A stretch of DNA of 45,810 nucleotides, from the NCBI GenBank assembly GCA_016932435.1, contig JAFGCW010000050.1, forward strand, positions 1 through 45,810, read 5' to 3'. Positions 40,785-45,810 of the stretch are shown here, one piece after another. The translations under genes and the position numbers were made by a program. Origin of the DNA: Dehalococcoidales bacterium (GTDB taxonomy: Bacteria; Chloroflexota; Dehalococcoidia; Dehalococcoidales; UBA2162). How positions within the stretch are numbered: the first letter of the stretch is position 1; each line of letters starts with the position of its first letter. The notes beneath the pieces were generated by a model. The model saw nothing but the letters and a program-made list of their open reading frames with translations, was not told the origin of the DNA and searched no databases.

Positions 40785-41647
40785 TCGACCAGCCCCCGTC
40801 CGGTTATTTTGATAAATATATCCTCGAGAGTTGCTTCTTCGCTGTGAACGGTAATAACGTTTTCTTTGCTGAATAACTCGCGGACAGAATCAGCCGTTCT
40901 GGTGTTGTCCATCTCAATTTCACGTTCTTCGATTCCGCCGCTCTTGAGGGCGATACTGGCCTTCAGCGCTCTTTTTCCGTATTTCTGTTTCAGGTTCATC
41001 GGTGTATCGAGAGCGACTATCTTACCCTGGTTCATGAAGGCGACGCGATTCGACAGTTTATCAGCTTCAATCATATCGTGAGTCGTGAGAAACACGGTAG
41101 CACCCCGGTCACGTTCTTCTTGGATAATATTCAGAATTGCCTCGGATGAAGTGGGATCGAGTCCGGCCGTGGGTTCGTCGAGAAAAAGGATTCGGGGTCG
41201 ATTAACCATTGAACGGGCAACCATCAAGCGTTGTTTCATACCTTTCGAGTAGGTTTCCACTCTGTCTCGGCCACGCCCGGCAAGACCGATTCTCTCCAGG
41301 GATGCGTCAGCATCGAAATCCTTAACTCCGAATAGTTTAGCGAAGAGGTTGAGATTTTCAACGGCACTCATCTTCTCATATAGATTCGTGGTTTCGAAAC
41401 AAACACCGATATCTCCCTGAATTTCTTCAACATGTTTTGCCACATCTTTTCCCAGAAGTCTGGCAGTCCCTTCTTTGGGTTTTAATTGGCCGGTAAGCAT
41501 TTTTACAGTGGTGGTCTTCCCGGCGCCGTTAGGCCCCAGAAATCCGAGTATCTCACCTTCATCGATACTGAAATTTATATGGTCGACAGCTACAAGTTCA
41601 TCGTAGATATAGGTTAGATTTTCAGCAACTATCGCTTTTTCTGCCAT
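40781..41647 (-). CDS. ABC transporter ATP-binding protein (drug/lipid exporter type)
   Basis: About 288 residues. Walker A is G38PNGAGKTT46, the Q-loop Gln lies in the region of DIGVCFETTNLYEKMSAVENL, the signature is YSKGMKQRL, Walker B is RILFLDEPTAGLDP, and the switch His is in FLTTHDMIEADKL. The C-terminal tail of about 70 residues is like DrrA/CcmA-type exporters. The open frame extends to 41716, but family homology starts at MAEKAIVAENLTY, so ATG 41647 is used; the ribosome site (AAAGGA) is rather far. It energises the two permeases that follow. The substrate is unknown. Confidence 0.9.
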   Translation of the reverse strand: MAEKAIVAENLTYIYDELVAVDHINFSIDEGEILGFLGPNGAGKTTTVKMLTGQLKPKEGTARLLGKDVAKHVEEIQGDIGVCFETTNLYEKMSAVENLNLFAKLFGVKDFDADASLERIGLAGRGRDRVETYSKGMKQRLMVARSMVNRPRILFLDEPTAGLDPTSSEAILNIIQEERDRGATVFLTTHDMIEADKLSNRVAFMNQGKIVALDTPMNLKQKYGKRALKASIALKSGGIEEREIEMDNTRTADSVRELFSKENVITVHSEEATLEDIFIKITGRGLVE

Positions 41648-41848
41648 ATTTACACTCTTTTTCCTTTCTTTCCTCGAAATTCCTAAAGACAATGAGAATT
41701 CCATACAAATTATCACACGTTATGCATGTTTGCAATACGCTCTCTTATGAAAAATCGTAAATGAAAATTCGTTTGATTACATCAGGAGCTGTTTACAAAA
41801 TAAAGATTCTTTTTCAAGACGGACTTTATTCCTTCATAGTGGTAGCGA

Positions 41849-41878
41849 TCAAACGAGGGGAGGAATCCCCTCGTTTGA
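41849..41878. terminator. Hairpin after the DHA2 transporter gene
   Basis: A perfect 12-base inverted repeat TCAAACGAGGGG (41849-41860), loop AGGAAT, CCCCTCGTTTGA (41867-41878), 27 bases past the transporter stop. U-tract weak on the minus strand. Confidence 0.6.
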
Positions 41879-41904
41879 CCGTTTGTTTAATCAACAGAAT
41901 TTCG

Positions 41905-43431
41905 TTACTCTTCCTGTTTTGCCGGCATGAACTTCAGCATAACCAGTGCTCCGATAATACTGATTCCACAGGTAATCAAAGCCGTTACCTGCCAGCCGTC
42001 CATAAAACTTTGCCGGGCGAGAGTGGTAAGTGTATTGCCTACCTCCGGTGAAAGTTGAGAGGCTATGGTAACAGCTACTCCGACGGAATCACTGGCTGTT
42101 TCTACTAATTCCGCGGGAAGTGCAGTGACAGTTGAGGCAGCTTCTCTGAAACTCGATGCGTAAACGGTACTGAGGATGGAACCGATTATTGCCACTCCAA
42201 TGGAGCCTGATATCATCCTTCCCACTGTATTCATTGCCGAACCGATACCGGCCCGTGCTTCGGAGAGTGAACTCATCACCGCAGTGGTTGCCGGGGCGGC
42301 TATGAAACCCAGGAACAGGCCCAGACCAAATAGAACCAGACCGATTATCCAGTAGGCAGTATCGACTTCCCAGAAAGATGCCAGGACTCCCATAATCGCC
42401 ACACCAAAAAACCCGGTAACCATTACCTTGGTTGTACCGAAACGGGACACCACTTTATCGGATGATCCCGAACCGAGAAAAACGCCCAAAGCCAGAGGAA
42501 CAAAGCGTACACCCGTTTCCAGAGCGGTATATTGCTGGATGAACTGCATGTAAAGGGTCAATCCAAAGGATACGCCTATCATTGCCAATGCCATCAGGCA
42601 GACTCCACCCACTCCCGCCGAGAAACGCCGGACTTTAAAGAAACTGATCTCGATAACCGGATGAGATGTATGGCGTTCCCATAATATGAATATGACGACA
42701 AGGACAACGGCAGCCAGTAAGGTAGCGATGACCTGAGTTTCTCCCCAGCCGGATTTACCGCCTTCAATAAGGCCATATGACAGGCTTGCCAGAGCGGCTG
42801 CAGAAAGTAACGTTCCGGGAATATCGATTCTCTTAGGATGTGGGTCCCGGCTGTTGGGAACAAGGAAATATCCCGCAACGAGAGCAACCGCAGCTATCGG
42901 CAGGTTAATAAGAAATATCCAGTTCCAGTCGAGTTTGTCGATAATGAGACCGCCGATTATCGGCCCGAGTGCAATTCCTATACCATTCAGCCCTGCCCAG
43001 ACACCAATTGCTTTCCCTCTTTCTTCCTTGGGAAATACGTTGGTCAGGATAGCAAGGGTTGCCGGTAAGATCATCGCACCACCGATACCCATTATCGCTC
43101 TCCAGAGAATAAGAAGACCTCCGCTGCTGGCGAACGCGGCGACAGCGCTTGCACCGGCGAATATAATGATTCCCGCCTGAAGCATGCGTTTCCTGCCCCA
43201 GCGATCGCCGAGGGCACCCGTTGTCAGCATAAGAGAGCCGAAAACCATGATATAAGCGTTAATAATCCATTGCAGCTCAGCGAGTGTAGTATTCATTTCA
43301 CGCTGGAGGGTTGGAAGAGCAATGTTAACTATTGTCGAGTCCAGTACTACAATCAGTACACTTATTGCTATAACGAGGAGAGTCCACCAGCGCTGTCGAT
43401 ATTCTTTTGTGTTTACATCCTGCATATTCAT
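41905..43431 (-). CDS. DHA2 family (EmrB/QacA) drug efflux MFS transporter
   Basis: About 508 residues with 14 predicted transmembrane helices, the hallmark of the DHA2 group. Motif C-like and motif A segments are visible: VVLDSTIVNIALPTLQ near the start (DHA2 motif D1), LMLTTGALGDRWGRKRML (motif A) and ATLAILTNVFPKEERGKAIGVWAGLNGIGIALGP (motif C). The start is ATG 43431 after GGGG six bases upstream; the longer frame to 43464 has no site. It should export drugs or other hydrophobic cations by proton exchange. The TetR gene is divergent, and an operator-like palindrome covers its transcription start, so local repression is likely. Confidence 0.9.
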   Translation of the reverse strand: MNMQDVNTKEYRQRWWTLLVIAISVLIVVLDSTIVNIALPTLQREMNTTLAELQWIINAYIMVFGSLMLTTGALGDRWGRKRMLQAGIIIFAGASAVAAFASSGGLLILWRAIMGIGGAMILPATLAILTNVFPKEERGKAIGVWAGLNGIGIALGPIIGGLIIDKLDWNWIFLINLPIAAVALVAGYFLVPNSRDPHPKRIDIPGTLLSAAALASLSYGLIEGGKSGWGETQVIATLLAAVVLVVIFILWERHTSHPVIEISFFKVRRFSAGVGGVCLMALAMIGVSFGLTLYMQFIQQYTALETGVRFVPLALGVFLGSGSSDKVVSRFGTTKVMVTGFFGVAIMGVLASFWEVDTAYWIIGLVLFGLGLFLGFIAAPATTAVMSSLSEARAGIGSAMNTVGRMISGSIGVAIIGSILSTVYASSFREAASTVTALPAELVETASDSVGVAVTIASQLSPEVGNTLTTLARQSFMDGWQVTALITCGISIIGALVMLKFMPAKQEE

Positions 43432-43540
43432 ATATATCCCCTTTCTAATTTTTACTGTAGTCATGAAGAAACAACTGACAGTAAGTCAAAGAAAGGAGGT
43501 GGAAGAAAGATATGAAGGATGCTATATTTAAATATTGAAG

Positions 43541-43556
43541 TAAATGTATTCATTTA
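43541..43556. promoter_or_regulatory. Operator-like palindrome at the efflux gene start
   Basis: TAAATG-TATT-CATTTA, a perfect inverted repeat of six-base arms with a four-base centre. It falls on and just after the predicted transcription start (about 43556) of the efflux gene and resembles TetR-family operators. Confidence 0.6.
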
Positions 43557-43562
43557 GTACAT

Positions 43563-43591
43563 ATATTACAATCTTGATTTGACTTTGTCAA
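43563..43591 (-). promoter_or_regulatory. Promoter of the DHA2 efflux gene
   Basis: Minus strand TTGACA (43591-43586), 17-base spacer, TAATAT (43568-43563). Its -35 shares the palindrome TTGAC-TTT-GTCAA (43579-43591) with the -35 of the divergent TetR promoter, so RNA polymerase can use only one side at a time. Confidence 0.72.
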
Positions 43592-43608
43592 TACTTTTTG
43601 TATATAAT
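43579..43608 (+). promoter_or_regulatory. Promoter of the tetR-like gene
   Basis: Plus strand TTGACT (43579-43584), 18-base spacer, TATAAT (43603-43608). Transcription near 43615 rules out the upstream TTG at 43598 and supports ATG 43643 as the start. Confidence 0.75.
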
Positions 43609-43642
43609 TACTTCAAATAATTCAAAATATGGTTGGTATAAT

Positions 43643-44260
43643 ATGAACGGATTTGAGAGAAGGAAAGAGCAGAAAAAAGAAAGTATAATACGGGCGGCAC
43701 TCGATCTGTTTATGCAGTATGGATTTAAGAAAGTAAGTATCAATGATATTGCCGCTAAAGCAAATGTCTCTCCTGTTACAATCTATAACCATTACGGCAA
43801 CAAGGATTCACTGGTATACGAAGTGGTCAGGCATCAATTAGGATCGATGATGGAGAATTACAAGAATATCGTTTATGGGGATGGAACGTTTCAGGAAAAA
43901 ATCAAGGAGATAGTATTTAACAAGGTTGAGGTTGCTTCACAGTTTAGGGGAGAATTGGCCTCGATGACTCTTAGAGATAATAATGTCATTAAACAATCGA
44001 TATATGAAGAATTCGAACAGGAAGCGATGAATATGACATTAGACCTGTTTAAAGAAGGAAAAAGGGAAGGTTATATTGGTAAAGATATTTCAGAACAAAC
44101 ACTAATCATTTATTTTGATATATTAAAGGCTGGAATAGCTTCAAGTACCAGGTTGTACAATGACGAGGAGTCATATCCCAGGATTGTTCGTGAACTTAAT
44201 GAATTGTTCCTTTACGGACTTGTAGATACAGGAGACCGACCTGAGTTTAACGATCAGTAA
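43643..44260 (+). CDS. TetR/AcrR family transcriptional regulator
   Basis: About 205 residues. The N-terminal helix-turn-helix is typical: ERRKEQKKESIIRAALDLFMQYGFKKVSINDIAAKANVSPVTIYNHYGNKDSLVYEVV. The C-terminal ligand domain of about 140 residues is not recognisable beyond being helical. Divergent placement from a drug-efflux gene, with overlapping promoters and an operator-like palindrome, suggests it represses that pump and itself and is released by the pump's substrate. The ATG at 43643 lies about 28 bases after the predicted transcription start. Confidence 0.9.
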   Translation: MNGFERRKEQKKESIIRAALDLFMQYGFKKVSINDIAAKANVSPVTIYNHYGNKDSLVYEVVRHQLGSMMENYKNIVYGDGTFQEKIKEIVFNKVEVASQFRGELASMTLRDNNVIKQSIYEEFEQEAMNMTLDLFKEGKREGYIGKDISEQTLIIYFDILKAGIASSTRLYNDEESYPRIVRELNELFLYGLVDTGDRPEFNDQ

Positions 44261-44320
44261 TTTTTTATTTTCTATTTTTATATAAATTATCTCCAGTTGA
44301 AATGGTCTGTAATTAAACGT

Positions 44321-44349
44321 TTGTCATTGCAGTAATAATCCTTTATAAT
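44321..44349 (+). promoter_or_regulatory. Promoter of the MFS transporter gene
   Basis: Plus strand TTGTCA (44321-44326), 17-base spacer, TATAAT (44344-44349). The predicted leader is about 90 bases and contains the structure at 44367-44430. Confidence 0.7.
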
Positions 44350-44366
44350 CTCTGGTAATCCGTACC

Positions 44367-44430
44367 GGAAATTCTCGGTTCATTTGCATGGTTTGCTACT
44401 AGCGATGTAGCACGAAACCATGTGATTTCC
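44367..44430 (+). promoter_or_regulatory. Structured leader of the MFS transporter gene
   Basis: An outer stem GGAAAT (44367-44372) with ATTTCC (44425-44430) encloses a hairpin CATGGTTT (44387-44394) / AAACCATG (44415-44422) that continues as GCTAC (44395-44399) / GTAGC (44407-44411). The ribosome site AAAGGA follows at 44433-44438, and TCCT-GAA-AGGA could mask it. No known riboswitch class is recognised. Confidence 0.5.
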
Positions 44431-44445
44431 TGAAAGGATACCGTC

Positions 44446-45648
44446 ATAATAGAAAAGAAAAAACGATCGTTTCTTTTCACTTCGCTGCCGTTTTTCATCG
44501 TAGCGCACTGCGTCCATCATTTATTAACGGCTTTACCTTCACCACTTCTGGTTTACATTCAGAAAGAATTCAATTTGACCTATACTCGGGCATCATTCGT
44601 GACGACAGCATTTGCACTGGCAAACGGGGCAGGGCAGCTACCGGCGGGATTCCTGGCCGACCGTGTAGGACCGCGGATACTGATTACCATCGGTATTCTT
44701 GGCGTCGCAATAGCAGGTTTGTTTGTAGGCTTGTCCCAGACATTTGTTATGCTGCTGGTATGCCTGGTCATTATGGGATTACTGGCTGGTGGTTATCATC
44801 CCGCGGCGACGCCGCTTATTTCAGAATCGATACCCGAAAAGCAGAGGGGCAGGGCACTGGGATTCCACCTGATAGGAGGGAATACGAGTTTCTTCCTGGG
44901 CCCGATCATTGCCGGAGCGACAGCGAGCGTTTGGGGATGGCGTGGCTCTTTTCTCTGGCTGGCGGTACCGACTGCCATATTTGGTTTGTACTTCTTCTGG
45001 TACCTGAAACGATATGATGTTAAAAAACAGGTGGCAGACGCGGAAAAACCGGCAGTAGTAGAGGAAATACCTGCTGCACCGGGCAGTAAGAGACGACTGA
45101 TCGCCTTCCTGGTGATGAGTTTTCTCGGTGGCGGAGCTGGAATGTCTATTATTGCATTCCTTCCCCTTTACGCAAGAGATATTCTTGGAGCTAGTGATCA
45201 GACGGCGGCGTCACTGCTTTCGATAGTCTTTTTCTCCGGGTTATGGGCAGGTCCGGTAGGAGGGTGGATTTCAGATAAGATCGGCAGTGTTCCTATTATT
45301 ATAGTAACAAGTCTGCTGAGCGGCGTCCTCGTTTACCTGGTTCAATTCCCTTCGCTTGGATTCGGATTCTATGCCATTTTATTTATCATAGGAATAAATA
45401 ACGCTTTCCGTATGCCTGTTTCGGAAGTATTTATCATGAGTCAGGCATCGGCAAAACGCCGTTCCACGGTCTACGGTATATATTATTTCACCATGCAGTA
45501 TACAGGCGCGGTATTCGCGCCGATCGTGGGTTGGATTCTGGATAATTACAGTTTCGAAGTTTGTTTTAATATAGCCGCTTTCACTTCGGTAGTCGTAACT
45601 CTGTCCTGCGTATATTTCCTCAGGGGCGGGAAAGCACAGCCCGCATAG
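44446..45648 (+). CDS. MFS transporter, apparent ATA start
   Basis: A 12-helix major facilitator of about 400 residues. The first conventional start in frame, TTG 44575, would delete the first helix. The same frame upstream encodes an obvious helix (FLFTSLPFFIVAHCVHH) and IQKEFNLTYT, and runs back to ATA at 44446, seven bases after AAAGGA (44433-44438), with a stop just before that. So the true start is probably ATA 44446, giving the normal family length. Motif A-like GFLADRVGPR and the second-half WISDKIG are present. The substrate is unknown; the AGQLPAGFLADRVG and VWGWRGSFLWLAVP segments resemble oxalate/formate or sugar-type exporters. A terminator follows at 45668-45711. Confidence 0.85.
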   Translation: MIEKKKRSFLFTSLPFFIVAHCVHHLLTALPSPLLVYIQKEFNLTYTRASFVTTAFALANGAGQLPAGFLADRVGPRILITIGILGVAIAGLFVGLSQTFVMLLVCLVIMGLLAGGYHPAATPLISESIPEKQRGRALGFHLIGGNTSFFLGPIIAGATASVWGWRGSFLWLAVPTAIFGLYFFWYLKRYDVKKQVADAEKPAVVEEIPAAPGSKRRLIAFLVMSFLGGGAGMSIIAFLPLYARDILGASDQTAASLLSIVFFSGLWAGPVGGWISDKIGSVPIIIVTSLLSGVLVYLVQFPSLGFGFYAILFIIGINNAFRMPVSEVFIMSQASAKRRSTVYGIYYFTMQYTGAVFAPIVGWILDNYSFEVCFNIAAFTSVVVTLSCVYFLRGGKAQPA

Positions 45649-45667
45649 AATGAATCCATGGAAAACA

Positions 45668-45711
45668 AAAAACATACATAGGTCGAGTAGCTCAAACCTA
45701 TGTATGTTTTT
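45668..45711. terminator. Bidirectional intrinsic terminator
   Basis: AACATACATAGGT (45671-45683), 12-base loop, ACCTATGTATGTT (45696-45708), flanked by AAA and TTT that extend the stem to 16 pairs, then TCTTTT. It separates the MFS gene from the convergent zinc-ribbon gene. Confidence 0.87.
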
Positions 45712-45728
45712 CTTTTGTTCCGAATTAA

Positions 45729-45810
45729 TTACTCGGCTTTGATTTTATTGTAGCAGTCGCTGCAATAAACAGGTCGATCCTCACGAGGTTCGAAAGGTAC
45801 TTCGGTTTCA
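45729..45810 (-). CDS. Zinc-ribbon protein, C-terminal end (partial)
   Basis: Only the last 26 codons are inside the window; the gene enters from the right edge. They read EVPFEPREDRPVYCSDCYNK and end in IKAE. The VPF-P...RPVYC-x2-C pattern matches the second half of the CxxC-x17-CxxC zinc-ribbon domain common in Chloroflexota and other anaerobes. The first CxxC should lie just beyond the edge. The function of this domain is not known. Confidence 0.6.
   Translation of the reverse strand, partial: ETEVPFEPREDRPVYCSDCYNKIKAE

Noticed and set aside
1..45810. CRISPR arrays, insertion sequences, phage genes, tRNA or rRNA
   Set aside because: No direct-repeat arrays, transposase or integrase sequences, cloverleaf-like tRNA segments or rRNA stretches were seen on either strand.

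Overview
The window comes from a bacterium of intermediate GC with compact gene spacing and very readable sigma70-type promoters. The gene content suggests an anaerobic Chloroflexota lineage, most likely Dehalococcoidia-like. The signs are a corrinoid-activation ferredoxin protein, CbiA, several class III CoA-transferases, a 2-oxoacid:ferredoxin oxidoreductase, a two-subunit soluble molybdoenzyme, an unlinked ADP-forming acyl-CoA synthetase alpha subunit, and a citrate-to-2-oxoglutarate operon built on a homocitrate-synthase-type enzyme. This assignment is inferred from gene families only; there is no rRNA or tRNA here. I see no CRISPR array, insertion sequence or phage genes.

Layout. 1-1235 (minus): a Fur-box-controlled unit encoding a small ABM-domain protein and the N-terminal part of a RACo-like corrinoid activator. 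1283-3032 (minus): radical SAM protein and GNAT acetyltransferase. 3191-4084 (plus): metallo-beta-lactamase hydrolase. 4110-6718 (minus): CoA-transferase and cobyrinate a,c-diamide synthase. 6900-13811: a catabolic-looking block with molybdopterin and Fe-S subunits, a C-terminally short acyl-CoA dehydrogenase, a second CoA-transferase, and an amidohydrolase lacking one metal-binding His. 13834-17232 (minus): a four-gene 2-oxoacid:ferredoxin oxidoreductase whose TPP subunit carries an extra four-cluster ferredoxin domain.

17475-23251 (minus): three tandem paralogous family 5 solute-binding lipoproteins with no permease, preceded by a leader containing an intrinsic terminator. 23694-26603 (plus): acyl-CoA synthetase (ADP-forming) alpha subunit and an enolase-superfamily enzyme. 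26716-27723 (minus): a medium-chain dehydrogenase that keeps the structural zinc site but has lost the catalytic zinc ligands. 27894-32097 (minus): aconitase-like large and small subunits, an isocitrate-type dehydrogenase, and a Re-citrate/homocitrate synthase. 32548-33993 (minus): a GAF / nuclease-fold / hypoxanthine phosphoribosyltransferase fusion.

34205-45810: AraC-GyrI regulator, NDH-2, a HAD phosphatase plus aldo/keto reductase pair, an ABC-2 drug-type exporter (ATPase and two permeases), a divergent TetR / DHA2 efflux pair with overlapping face-to-face promoters, an MFS transporter whose reading frame seems to begin at a non-canonical ATA codon, and the end of a zinc-ribbon gene.

How the parts fit. 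CoA-transferases, acyl-CoA dehydrogenase, molybdoenzyme and amidohydrolase could activate and oxidise an imported organic acid. Acyl-CoA synthetase could conserve energy from CoA thioesters, the 2-oxoacid oxidoreductase links acyl-CoA and reduced ferredoxin, and the citrate-type operon would supply 2-oxoglutarate. The most interesting items are the Fur-controlled corrinoid unit, the ferredoxin-fused TPP subunit, the GAF-nuclease-HPRT fusion, the 2-oxoglutarate operon, the attenuator-like leader, and the genes with apparent non-canonical starts. I did not find a gene system I can call wholly undescribed.
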